Positions 1 through 7,854 of a DNA stretch of 64,000 nucleotides are shown here, in pieces (positions within the stretch are counted from its first letter, which is position 1; every line of letters begins with the position of its first letter). The notes under the pieces are model-generated. The model saw only the letters and a list, made by a program, of their open reading frames with translations, did not search any database and was not told the origin of the DNA. Both the position numbers and the translations under genes were made by a program. The stretch is taken from assembly GCF_017353185.1 (NCBI RefSeq), contig NZ_JAFMYV010000008.1:248001-312000 (forward strand). The letters run 5' to 3'. This stretch comes from Fibrella rubiginis. Its GTDB lineage: Bacteria > Bacteroidota > Bacteroidia > Cytophagales > Spirosomataceae.

Positions 1-1566
1 AAGATTGCTGAGAAGAACATTGCCGAACTGGCCCGAATGGATATTTCGGAACTGGCTGCCTGGTTTGTGGGCATCGAAAGCCGCATGACCGACCGGCAGA
101 ACACCATCGGTAAGGAGATTCTGAAAGAAATTCGCAAGCGCATTGGCTTCATGGTCAACATCGGCCTGGACTACCTCACGCTCGACCGGTCATTAAAAAC
201 CTTGTCGGGGGGTGAGGCGCAACGTATCCGGCTGGCTACGCAGATTGGCACGCAACTCGTTGGCGTTCTGTATATTATGGACGAGCCTAGCATTGGGTTA
301 CACCAGCGCGACAACGTCAAATTGATCGAGTCGCTGAAAAACCTGCGTGACTTGGGCAACACTGTGCTGGTGGTGGAACACGATAAAGACATGATGCTCG
401 AATCAGACTACCTGCTCGACATTGGTCCCGGCGCGGGGCGGCATGGCGGGCAGGTAGTGGGCTACGGCACACCAATTGAGTTCATCAGCCGGGGCGGCAC
501 CACCGCCGATTACCTCAGCGGGCGGCAGGGCATTCGTGTGCCCAATGAGCGCCGCAAAGGCAGTGGTAAGTTCCTAATTATCAAAGGAGCTACGGGCAAT
601 ACGCTCAAAAACGTGACCATGAAGCTGCCATTAGGCCGCATGGTGAGCATCACGGGCGTGTCGGGTAGCGGAAAATCGTCGCTCGTGCACGATACGCTGT
701 TTCCGATCCTGAATCAGCACTTTTACAAGTCGAAACGCGAGCCTATGCCCTACAAAACAGTGGAAGGGCTGGAACATATTGACAAGGTAATTGAGGTAGA
801 TCAGTCACCCATCGGACGTACCCCGCGTTCAAACCCGGCTACGTACACAGGCATGTTCTCGGAGATCCGTACGCTTTTCGCCGAACTGGCCGAAGCCAAA
901 ATCCGGGGTTATAAGCCGGGCCGGTTCTCATTCAACGTGAAGGGTGGCCGCTGCGAAGATTGCGAAGGGGCGGGCATGAAAAAGATCGAGATGGAGTTTC
1001 TACCCGACGTGCACGTGCCCTGCGAAACATGCAAAGGCAAACGCTTCAACCGCGAAACGCTGGAAGTCCGCTTCAAAGGCAAATCCATCGCCGACGTGCT
1101 CGACATGACCGTGGAACAGGCCCTGGATTTCTTTGCCAGCCAACCCCGAATTCTGCGCAAAGTACAGACCCTCAGTGACGTAGGTCTTGGCTATATCACC
1201 CTCGGTCAACACGCCACGACCTTATCGGGCGGCGAAGCCCAGCGCGTAAAGCTGGCAGAAGAGCTATCAAAAAAGGACACCGGCAAGACACTTTATATCC
1301 TCGACGAGCCCACCACGGGTCTTCATTTCCAAGACATTGCGCTGCTGTTGGGCGTATTAAACAAGCTCGTCGACAAAGGCAACACCGTGCTGGTGATCGA
1401 GCACAACCTCGACGTAATCAAGGTATCGGATTATGTCATTGACCTCGGTCCGGAAGGTGGCAACAAAGGCGGCTTCATCATCGCCGAAGGCACCCCCGAA
1501 AAAGTAGCCAAAGCCAAAGGCAGCCATACCGGCAAGTTTTTGGCCATGGAACTGGCAGCGGAATAA
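1..1566 (+). CDS. uvrA: UvrABC excinuclease subunit A, C-terminal part (5' end outside window)
   Basis: This is the DNA damage-recognition ATPase of nucleotide excision repair, which loads UvrB at lesions. The frame is open from base 1, so about 522 of the usual roughly 940 residues are visible. The end of the first ABC module is present, with signature LSGGEAQRIRLA near 202-240 and a D-box (MDEPSIGLH). The second module has Walker A GVSGSGKSS near 655, a zinc finger with Cys pairs CEDC (952-963) and CETC (1021-1032), a second LSGGEAQR signature near 1225 and LDEPTTGLH near 1300. It ends with an ordinary UvrA C-terminus. The next gene follows within about 45 nt on the same strand. Identification is secure; only the 5' end is missing. 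Confidence 0.98.
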   Translation, partial: KIAEKNIAELARMDISELAAWFVGIESRMTDRQNTIGKEILKEIRKRIGFMVNIGLDYLTLDRSLKTLSGGEAQRIRLATQIGTQLVGVLYIMDEPSIGLHQRDNVKLIESLKNLRDLGNTVLVVEHDKDMMLESDYLLDIGPGAGRHGGQVVGYGTPIEFISRGGTTADYLSGRQGIRVPNERRKGSGKFLIIKGATGNTLKNVTMKLPLGRMVSITGVSGSGKSSLVHDTLFPILNQHFYKSKREPMPYKTVEGLEHIDKVIEVDQSPIGRTPRSNPATYTGMFSEIRTLFAELAEAKIRGYKPGRFSFNVKGGRCEDCEGAGMKKIEMEFLPDVHVPCETCKGKRFNRETLEVRFKGKSIADVLDMTVEQALDFFASQPRILRKVQTLSDVGLGYITLGQHATTLSGGEAQRVKLAEELSKKDTGKTLYILDEPTTGLHFQDIALLLGVLNKLVDKGNTVLVIEHNLDVIKVSDYVIDLGPEGGNKGGFIIAEGTPEKVAKAKGSHTGKFLAMELAAE

Positions 1567-1611
1567 GGTTTGAGTACGTTTGCTAACCGTCAGGTTCTTG
1601 TCTTTACAAAT

Positions 1612-1923
1612 ATGGAAACCGCTTTGCCCTTGTCCCGCCCTCCTATTTCGGCAACTGCCTTTTGGGACGTTGATGTCAACATGATTGATTTCGACAAACG
1701 GTCATTGTTCGTTATGGAAAAAGTGGCGAATTACGGTACGTGGGATGACTTTATCCAACTGGTTCGGTTTTACGGAACCGAACGCTTTCGGCGCGAAATT
1801 GTGAAGGCGGCTTACCTAAAGAAAGACGTAATCAACTTTTTGTGCGTCATCTACAACCTCTCGCCCCAGGACTTCATATGCTACACACGGAGACAGTCGC
1901 AGAACCTACCCTGGACTTACTAA
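1612..1923 (+). CDS. DUF6922-like antitoxin partner of AbiEii-type toxin
   Basis: A small cytosolic protein of 103 aa from the ATG at 1612; an in-frame TTG at 1570 would add 14 residues but is a poorer start. The sequence has an aromatic/acidic N-terminal segment (FWDVDVNMIDFDKRS) followed by a short helical region resembling a small DNA-binding domain (WDDFIQLVRFYGTERFRREI). This arrangement is what I recall from DUF6922-type proteins that precede nucleotidyltransferase toxins. The 3' end overlaps the next gene by 46 nt in another frame, which implies translational coupling. Role as antitoxin is inferred mainly from the neighbour. Confidence 0.65.
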   Translation: METALPLSRPPISATAFWDVDVNMIDFDKRSLFVMEKVANYGTWDDFIQLVRFYGTERFRREIVKAAYLKKDVINFLCVIYNLSPQDFICYTRRQSQNLPWTY

Positions 1924-2507
1924 ATTGCCTGCTTGCCACTCCCGAATTGGCAAATTTTAGTCTGGTTGGCGGCACAAATTTATCGCTGCGATTGGGGCAT
2001 CGTATTTCAGTTGACCTGGACTTATTTACACCTCAGCCGTTCAATTTGACAGATGTCCAAAACGCCATTCGTCGCCAATTTCCATCAGCACTAGAGTTGA
2101 CAGCTCGTAAGCAAACGTTGCTGTTTGTAATTGACGACGTTAAAGTGGATATTCTCCTGCACGAATATCCTTATTTACAACCTATTGACGTTGTGGAAAA
2201 TATTCGGCTAGTGTCATTGCCAGATGTGATAGCAATGAAGTTAGGCGCCGTGGCCGGGCGGGGTGCAAAAAAAGATTTCTGTGTTATAGACCGGCTATTA
2301 CAGCAGTATAGGTTGGCAGATATGATGGGATTTTATACCCAGAAATATCCCCAAAGTGATCCGGGTCAGGTTGTGCGTTCGCTGGTGTACTTTGATGATG
2401 CTGAAGAACAGGAGAACCCTAACGATTTACAGCAGACTACGTGGCCTATTGTGAAGCAGGGAATTACAACAGCTGTACAACAATATATACAAGCGTTAAC
2501 GAGATAA
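1878..2507 (+). CDS. AbiEii/type IV TA-like nucleotidyltransferase toxin
   Basis: A predicted nucleotidyltransferase of the AbiEii/MenT group, which in characterised members transfers nucleotides to RNA targets such as tRNA and arrests growth. The ATG at 1878 gives 209 aa; an upstream ATG at 1842 would add 12 residues lying wholly within the preceding gene. The motif GGTNLSLRLGHRISVDLDLF near residues 31-50 contains the G-G-T/S and D-x-D metal-binding pattern of the fold, followed by a third conserved segment (VDILLHEYPYL) and the K-rich helix (VIAMKLGAVAGRGAKKDF) typical of the family. It overlaps the DUF6922-like gene by 46 nt, a toxin-antitoxin arrangement. No mobility gene is adjacent. 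Confidence 0.85.
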   Translation: MLHTETVAEPTLDLLNCLLATPELANFSLVGGTNLSLRLGHRISVDLDLFTPQPFNLTDVQNAIRRQFPSALELTARKQTLLFVIDDVKVDILLHEYPYLQPIDVVENIRLVSLPDVIAMKLGAVAGRGAKKDFCVIDRLLQQYRLADMMGFYTQKYPQSDPGQVVRSLVYFDDAEEQENPNDLQQTTWPIVKQGITTAVQQYIQALTR

Positions 2508-2588
2508 ACTGGTCAGCGCACAATAGACAAAAGTCAACTACTCCTTCTGCTTAGATGAGGCAGTAACCAGGCTCGCACACTGGTCGAG

Positions 2589-3191
2589 TTACTTCATCGA
2601 ATGTATAATCAGCGGTCCAAGCAAAATTCGATTCGGACTTTGCTGGACAGCTTGTAACTTGGGTAAGAAGGGTTTAGGTTTAGTAAACAAACTGTCAACA
2701 GTTGCTAGTTCAGCCTGATATTTCGTGGGTATCGTGGATGGCTTTGGCTCACATCCACTCTCGAATGCAAAATCAATCGGTATGGCTACAAGAATTGGTC
2801 CGATATGGGATTTATCAACATACTGCCAAAACGGTTGACTGGTTAGGATTTTTGATTCGTAAAACTCGGTCAGCCATTCAGGTAGGTAATCACCCGTGAT
2901 TCGGATACTGTCAATCTTGTTGGATGGCGTAATCCGGAAATGAATCCAGTCAATACCATAAAAGCAGTTGGGTATTTGCTGACCTGCTTCCCGACAGGCA
3001 TTCAAAACGCCACGCTGTATGAATGCAGTGAACGGCTCAGGTACGTTGGCGCGAGGGTGGATCGCCGAAAAGGAGAGCGATAGCCTGGTAGTATCTGCAG
3101 TGGCCTGGGCATTGCACAGACTAGTTTCCACCAAAGACGTGACAACACAAACAAGAAAACCGATGAACGAAACAGCCTTTTTTCTGGACAT
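2589..3191 (-). CDS. Secreted protein of unknown function
   Basis: Not recognised. The ATG at 3191 (MSRKKAV) gives 200 aa with a clear signal peptide: basic start, a hydrophobic core (SFIGFLVCVVTSLV) and a cleavage-like site before QATADTT. An upstream in-frame ATG at 3227 would place a non-signal extension in front, so it is disfavoured. The mature part is about 170 residues without repeats or membrane segments and with few Cys. It probably ends up in the periplasm or outside. It stands between the toxin gene (convergent) and ftsI (same strand, 45 nt upstream of it), which gives no functional hint. Confidence 0.6.
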   Translation of the reverse strand: MSRKKAVSFIGFLVCVVTSLVETSLCNAQATADTTRLSLSFSAIHPRANVPEPFTAFIQRGVLNACREAGQQIPNCFYGIDWIHFRITPSNKIDSIRITGDYLPEWLTEFYESKILTSQPFWQYVDKSHIGPILVAIPIDFAFESGCEPKPSTIPTKYQAELATVDSLFTKPKPFLPKLQAVQQSPNRILLGPLIIHSMK

Positions 3192-3236
3192 AAGAGCCTC
3201 ATTATTAACAGATAAGTGTAGAACCACACACTGATT

Positions 3237-5363
3237 TCATAACCCCAGCGTCAGCGCTATCTGTTTGTTGGTGGCTACCGTAGTACCTGGTTCGATGGAT
3301 TGGGTCATGACTTTGCCGCGGCCTTCTACCTGTACGCGGAGGCCCCGGTTTTCGAGCAGAGGCAGGGCGTCGCGGAGAGAGAGACCGCGCACGTCGGGGA
3401 TGCGGTCTTTGCGGACCGCGATGCTCTGCCAGTTGCCGTCCTGCTTACGCCGCACCCATCCTTCCACGGCGGGTTCGCTGTCGATGTTAAGCTCGGTGCC
3501 AATGGTGTGCAGGTCGTTGGCGTAGCCCGCCGAAGCCAGCATAGGTGCGGGGCTGAGGCGTGAGTTGCCTTTTTGCACCCGAAACGGCGTATGGATATCG
3601 GTGTCGTAGGCGTAGATACGGTCGGCAATTTCTTTGAAGACCGGGGCGGCCACACTACCCGCGTAGAGCAAATCAACATTGTCACCATGAGGATTGTCGA
3701 TCATCGTGATCATGCTGTATTTGGGCTTATTAGCCGGAAAATACCCGATAAACGAGGTGTAGTAACGCCCCTGCTGATACTGACCGTTATAGATTTTTTG
3801 GGCTGTGCCGGTCTTACCCGCAATGGTGTAATTAGGATTTTTGATGTTTTTGGCCGTACCATGATCCACCACACCTTCCAGCATGTTGCGCACTTTTTTG
3901 ATTGTCTCTGGCTTGGCAATGGGCGTTGGGGCTACATAGGGGGCCATTTCCTGAACTACCTCGCCAGCTAGCTTCACCTGTTTTACCAACTGCGGACGTA
4001 CCCAATACCCGTTATTGGCCACAGCATTGTAAAATGTCAGCATCTGAAGGGGCGTAAGCTGCATCTCATAGCCGTATGACATAAACGTGAGCGATGTTTT
4101 GCTCCAGCCTTTCATATCCGGATTGCGCATCACGGGCGGAGCTTCGCCCTTCATATGGATACCCGTGGGCTGATTCAGGTGAAACTGACGCAGGTAGCGG
4201 CAATACAGATCAGGCCGCGAATAGAAGTAGCTCTGCATCATGAGGTGAATGCCCACGTTCGATGATTTTTCAAACACCTGCTGGGCCGTGATCGTACCCG
4301 CCCCACCCCGCTTGGCATCCACTATTTCGACCCCATGATACCGTACCGAACCACCACCTGTATTGATCAGTTTTTCGGGCCAAATGGCTTTTTCCTCCAG
4401 GAGGGCCATCATCGTAGCCAGCTTGAACGTACTGCCCGGATCGGTACGGCCCGCCAGGGCATGGTTGAAGTTTTCGATATACACCTGCCCTGATCCAGTG
4501 TTACGCGTGAGATTGGCGATGGCCCGGATTTCGCCGGTTTGTACCTCCATCACAATCACGCAGCCCTTGTCGGCATTGTACTTATCGAGGGCTTTTTTCA
4601 ACGATGTTTCGGCCATATCTTGGAAATTCACGTCGAGCGTCGTGTACAAATCCAAGCCCGGTTCGGGTTTCATATCGGGGCCGTCTTCAACGGGTTTTTT
4701 AACGCCTCCAGCCAGCACCTCAATCAAGCCTACGGCGTTTTTTCCCGCCAATTCAGACTGAAAACTGGCTTCGAGGCCCATCTGGCCCATTCGGGTAAAC
4801 GGGTTCAGATCACCTACCGTGCGCAGGGCCATCTGCCCATAGGGATGGTAGCGTTCGTAATAGGCCCGCAACCCGCCGCCTCGTGCCGACAGCTTTTTGG
4901 TAGCCCGAAAAAAGGGCCACGTCAGCATTTTCTGGCGCTCCTGAAAACTAACGCGACGGCGATTCAGCAGCAGGTATTTCCGGTTACTCTGCCGCGCCGC
5001 ACGCAGCAATCCCGCATATTCCCGCGCCGATTTATCGCGAAACAGGCCCGACAGTTTCATGCCCAACGAATCGACTTTACTGTTGAAATAGTCGTCTTTG
5101 GCTACGCGGGGATCTATACCCACTTCATAGGTGGGCAGTGATGTGGCCAGCAGATTACCATCGCGGGCGTAGATGTCACCGCGCTTGGCCCGGATCGTGT
5201 CCTGCCGAATCTGGAAGCCTTCAATCCGCTCGTTCCAGTGCTTGCCCTTGAACGTGGCGAAGTATTGCATGTAGATCAGCCGCCCAATGATAGCGACGCC
5301 CAGCAGCATCAGGAAATAAAACGCATGCCGCGACCGGATCAGGAATTCTTCTTTGATGTTCAT
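3237..5363 (-). CDS. ftsI: Septal peptidoglycan transpeptidase FtsI/PBP with PASTA domain
   Basis: The class B penicillin-binding protein that cross-links septal peptidoglycan. It has 708 aa: an N-terminal cytoplasmic stub and one membrane anchor (about residues 13-30), a dimerisation/pedestal domain, the transpeptidase domain and a C-terminal PASTA domain (IPDVRGLSLRDALPLLENRG, last 65 residues). Catalytic motifs are STFK (Ser311, Lys314), SSN in FEKSSNVGIH and KTG (near 517, AGKTGTAQ). It is the third gene of rsmH-ftsL-ftsI, read on the minus strand as in other dcw clusters. Here the cluster ends: the gene after it is an unrelated secreted protein, not murE. A long inverted repeat lies between ftsL and this start. 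Confidence 0.95.
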   Translation of the reverse strand: MNIKEEFLIRSRHAFYFLMLLGVAIIGRLIYMQYFATFKGKHWNERIEGFQIRQDTIRAKRGDIYARDGNLLATSLPTYEVGIDPRVAKDDYFNSKVDSLGMKLSGLFRDKSAREYAGLLRAARQSNRKYLLLNRRRVSFQERQKMLTWPFFRATKKLSARGGGLRAYYERYHPYGQMALRTVGDLNPFTRMGQMGLEASFQSELAGKNAVGLIEVLAGGVKKPVEDGPDMKPEPGLDLYTTLDVNFQDMAETSLKKALDKYNADKGCVIVMEVQTGEIRAIANLTRNTGSGQVYIENFNHALAGRTDPGSTFKLATMMALLEEKAIWPEKLINTGGGSVRYHGVEIVDAKRGGAGTITAQQVFEKSSNVGIHLMMQSYFYSRPDLYCRYLRQFHLNQPTGIHMKGEAPPVMRNPDMKGWSKTSLTFMSYGYEMQLTPLQMLTFYNAVANNGYWVRPQLVKQVKLAGEVVQEMAPYVAPTPIAKPETIKKVRNMLEGVVDHGTAKNIKNPNYTIAGKTGTAQKIYNGQYQQGRYYTSFIGYFPANKPKYSMITMIDNPHGDNVDLLYAGSVAAPVFKEIADRIYAYDTDIHTPFRVQKGNSRLSPAPMLASAGYANDLHTIGTELNIDSEPAVEGWVRRKQDGNWQSIAVRKDRIPDVRGLSLRDALPLLENRGLRVQVEGRGKVMTQSIEPGTTVATNKQIALTLGL

Positions 5364-5373
5364 CGCTCAATGA

Positions 5374-5505
5374 GCGAATGAGCGAATGAGTGATTGAGTG
5401 AATAGTTCGGACCGGGACGCGTAGTCTGATGCACGAGCTTCTCTGTATGAACACATGGCAAAGCCATGTTAAACTATTCACTCAATCACTCATTCACTCA
5501 TTCAC
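5374..5505. repeat. Long inverted repeat at the ftsL-ftsI junction
   Basis: The left arm is 5374-5407 and the right arm 5472-5505: 34 bp each with two mismatches (both G.U compatible in the minus-strand RNA), separated by 64 nt. The arms are themselves degenerate 8-bp tandem repeats (GAGCGAAT/GAGTGAAT variants). The right arm covers the last codons and the TGA stop of ftsL (5494-5496); the left arm ends 10 nt upstream of the ftsI start. The spacer holds a separate small hairpin (7-bp arms 5453-5459 and 5463-5469). A possible mRNA processing, attenuation or coupling element. Confidence 0.85.
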
Positions 5506-5883
5506 AATTAGTTTCTGTGGTGGACTTTGGCTATCGAACAAGCTGTCGGCGAAGACTTGCCTGCTGATTTCGGACTGCTTGCTACTACGGGCTAAATCGG
5601 CCTTGATGGTCGTTTCCTGGGCACGCAATTCATCAACGTCAGTACGGGCGCGGGCAATACGCCGGACCAGACGTTCGGCGTTGTGGTTCAGGCCAATGTA
5701 GACCACCAGCAACAGCGTAACCCACAGAATGCGGTTGATATTCCGAATAGGCCAGGCATTGTCAGATCCGAATAGCCGGTCAATACCCATGATTTCGTTG
5801 AGCCACAAGCCAATCCGCAAAGGCTTGCGCTTACGACGTAGTGGCCGCTCCGGCGGCCTTGATTTGAACGTGTTATGGGCCAT
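5494..5883 (-). CDS. ftsL: FtsL-like division protein
   Basis: A bitopic divisome protein of 129 aa, identified by position between rsmH and ftsI and by topology, since FtsL sequences are poorly conserved. The ATG at 5883 (MAHNTFKSR) is chosen; the open frame extends to 6009 but that part lies inside the antisense of a repeat and the rsmH 3' end. A basic cytoplasmic N-terminus (RRKRKPLRIG) is followed by one transmembrane helix (ILWVTLLLVVYIGL, about residues 50-66) and a periplasmic coiled coil rich in heptad-spaced hydrophobics (LVRRIARARTDVDELRAQE). Both flanking junctions carry long inverted repeats. FtsL would form a complex with FtsB and recruit FtsW/FtsI. Confidence 0.8.
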   Translation of the reverse strand: MAHNTFKSRPPERPLRRKRKPLRIGLWLNEIMGIDRLFGSDNAWPIRNINRILWVTLLLVVYIGLNHNAERLVRRIARARTDVDELRAQETTIKADLARSSKQSEISRQVFADSLFDSQSPPQKLIVNE

Positions 5884-5884
5884 G

Positions 5885-6004
5885 GGAAAAGAAGAACGGA
5901 GGAACGGAGAAAAGGGGGAAGAGGATTGATGATGTATGAATGTGGTGCGTTTGTCAGCGATCTCTTTCCCCCTTTCCTGCCTTCCTCCGTTCCTCCTCTT
6001 TTTC
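5885..6004. repeat. Imperfect long inverted repeat at the rsmH-ftsL junction
   Basis: A purine-rich left arm (about 5885-5925) is roughly 85 percent complementary to a pyrimidine-rich right arm (about 5960-6004), with small bulges and a spacer of about 35 nt. Shared words include AACGGAGGA and AAAGGGGGAA. The right arm is coding: it specifies the E/K/R-rich C-terminus of RsmH (IAEKEEERRKAGKGERDR). The left arm ends immediately before the ftsL start codon (5883). In the minus-strand mRNA the hairpin would enclose the rsmH stop (5954-5956) and sit directly in front of ftsL. Confidence 0.7.
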
Positions 6005-6916
6005 AGCAATTCTCAGTTTTGCGCTTCTTGCCCGTGGGTTACGGGCTATTTCGTCGGGTGTGGCTTCGATGGGCTTGCGGGTGATAGCGTGAAGGGGCTT
6101 GATCTCGTTGCCGAAAAAGTCTTTTTCCACCTCGCCCGAAAACTTGCCTTTGCCAATGAAATTCTTCACCAGCCGGTCTTCCAGCGAGTGGTAACTCATC
6201 ACCACCAGTCGGCCGCCGGGAGCCAATACCTCCGGCACCTGCGTCAGAAATTCTTCCAGTGCCGTTAGTTCTTCATTCACTTCAATACGCAAGGCCTGAA
6301 ACACCTGAGCAAAGTATTTATTCTCCTTACCTCTTGGTGCACAACGCTTTAAGGCATCTTTCAATGCATTGATTGTCTTCAATTCGTCATTAGCGCGGGC
6401 CGTTACAATGGCGGCGGCGGCAGTGCGGGCGTTGGTCAGTTCGCCATACATACCCAGGATGCGGTGCAGGTCGGCTTCGGAATATGTGTTGAGTACCTGC
6501 CGGGCCGTGCGGTCGCCCTGTTGGTTCATGCGCATATCCAGATCCGCATCGAACCGGGTCGAGAAACCCCGCTCCGGTGTGTCGATCTGATGCGACGAAA
6601 TGCCCAGATCGGCCAGGATACCATCTACCTGCTTCACGCCATAGAGGCGCAGGTAGCGTTTCAGGTTTCTGAAATTAGACGCGATAAACGTCAGGCGTTT
6701 GTCATCAATAGCGGCAGCGTTAACGCGGGCATCGGGGTCCTGATCGAACGCCAGCAATTTGCCCTCCGAGCGTGGCCCCGGCTCCAGAGCCGCCAGAATA
6801 GCCCGGCTGTGTCCCCCACCCCCGAACGTAACGTCGACGTATACGCCACCGGGTTTTAGGGCCAGCCCGTCGAGGCATTCGGCCAGCATAACGGGGTTGT
6901 GGTATTCGGTGGTCAT
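5954..6916 (-). CDS. rsmH: 16S rRNA (cytosine1402-N4)-methyltransferase RsmH
   Basis: SAM-dependent enzyme that N4-methylates C1402 in the P site of 16S rRNA; formerly MraW. The 320 aa match the usual length. The start HNPVMLAECLDGL is the standard family N-terminus, followed by the SAM-binding DVTFGGGGHSRAIL, the conserved LADLGISSHQID, DLDMRMNQ and the C-terminal VMSYHSLEDRLVKNF. The extreme C-terminus is an unusually charged E/K/R tail that coincides with one arm of an inverted repeat. It is the first gene of rsmH-ftsL-ftsI; no mraZ precedes it, and the upstream gene is an unrelated lipoprotein. Confidence 0.97.
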   Translation of the reverse strand: MTTEYHNPVMLAECLDGLALKPGGVYVDVTFGGGGHSRAILAALEPGPRSEGKLLAFDQDPDARVNAAAIDDKRLTFIASNFRNLKRYLRLYGVKQVDGILADLGISSHQIDTPERGFSTRFDADLDMRMNQQGDRTARQVLNTYSEADLHRILGMYGELTNARTAAAAIVTARANDELKTINALKDALKRCAPRGKENKYFAQVFQALRIEVNEELTALEEFLTQVPEVLAPGGRLVVMSYHSLEDRLVKNFIGKGKFSGEVEKDFFGNEIKPLHAITRKPIEATPDEIARNPRARSAKLRIAEKEEERRKAGKGERDR

Positions 6917-6989
6917 GGGTGTGGGCTGTATGATTGACTAGGCCCGTGAACGAGCCTTCTACAAACTTAGCAAAACCAGCCCAAAGCCA

Positions 6990-7481
6990 TTATTGCGGGG
7001 TTGGAATGTTTCCCGAAATGATGTGGTCCCGCCGTAATTGCCGCAATACCTCACCAGGATGAAGGGCATCTACTGACAAAGCCGAAATAGATGTCAGCCC
7101 TTTCCAGAATGGCTTTCGGTCGGGAAACGTGGCCAGTTCGAGCAATACATCGTTGACGTTATACGCATACTTGCCAGTGCGTCCTTGATAATTTTGTCCG
7201 GCACTGAGTGTTAGCACCACCTCACTATTACAATCGCGTCCTTTTTGCTGAACTAATGAATCAGGATTACCAAACGTCAGCGGCCCCGCGTCGACGGTAC
7301 AGACCGAGTACCCAACCGGGAACAGCCGGGTGTAGGTATCAAGGTAGTTAGGCGAGGTGCGTACGAGTTTCGACACAATCAGGATACGCTTAAAGGCTGG
7401 GGGCGTACCATCTGTACTAGTCTGAATATGCACACAGCCGGCACAAAGGCCCAATATGAACAGAGGAGTAATTTTTCTCAT
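6990..7481 (-). CDS. Small lipoprotein, unknown function
   Basis: A protein of 163 aa with a lipoprotein signal: basic start MRKITPLF, a hydrophobic stretch and lipobox LCAGC with lipidated Cys16. The mature part shows no family I recognise; it has alternating beta-type segments (ILIVSKLV, EVVLTLSAG, DVLLELATF) and two further Cys. It would be anchored in the inner or outer membrane. It is the last chromosomal gene before the integrated element, lying about 150 bp from the left attachment repeat, and is transcribed toward rsmH. Confidence 0.6.
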   Translation of the reverse strand: MRKITPLFILGLCAGCVHIQTSTDGTPPAFKRILIVSKLVRTSPNYLDTYTRLFPVGYSVCTVDAGPLTFGNPDSLVQQKGRDCNSEVVLTLSAGQNYQGRTGKYAYNVNDVLLELATFPDRKPFWKGLTSISALSVDALHPGEVLRQLRRDHIISGNIPTPQ

Positions 7482-7634
7482 TGCTGCAAAACCGCTTTAT
7501 ACTGAGTCAAACTTCACCTCTGCACACGTAAGCCAAATTAGGCAGAGGTTAAGGTTCGGTGAACAATGAATTAAAACGCGATTCCGCTATTGAATTTGAG
7601 TAAACCGGTAACAAAAAAGCCAGCTAGGGATCAC

Positions 7635-7700
7635 CTAACTGGCTGATAATCAATGAGCGGGAAATGGGTCTCGAACCCACGGCCTGCAGCTTGGGAAGCT
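7635..7700. repeat. Left attachment repeat with 3' tRNA-Gly fragment
   Basis: Identical over 66 bp to 23734-23799. Positions 7656-7700 equal nt 29-73 of tRNA-Gly(CCC), minus-strand sense. Identity stops at 7701 inside the anticodon stem region. Just outside, 7613-7644 holds a second version of the tRNA terminator hairpin (arms match in 10 of 11 positions), which would be the original chromosomal terminator. Confidence 0.93.
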
Positions 7701-7786
7701 TAATTCTGACGTTTTGAATGGTTTGTAATAGCCCAGTAATATGTCTGTAAATCAGTAGTTTATAGTAAAATAATTTCTGTTGGTTT

Positions 7787-7835
7787 GTGTTAGTTTTGGT
7801 TAGTGTGTTAGCTTTGTGTTAGTAAACGTGTTAGT
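7787..7835 (+). promoter_or_regulatory. Candidate integrase arm-type sites, left end
   Basis: The heptamer GTGTTAG occurs four times (7787, 7805, 7816, 7828), the last two within a 20-bp unit GTGTTAGTAAACGTGTTAGT at 7816-7835. The same 20 bp recurs exactly at 23685-23704 near the other end. Repeated short motifs next to the core att sequence are typical of tyrosine-recombinase arm sites; assignment is inference. The cluster also overlaps the region just upstream of the integrase start. Confidence 0.6.
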
Positions 7836-7854
7836 TAAACACACCGCAAAACGC

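Noticed and set aside
5408..5471. Spacer of the ftsL-ftsI repeat as a CRISPR-like or small RNA unit
   Set aside because: Only one repeat pair in inverted orientation, no array; the small inner hairpin is too short for a call.
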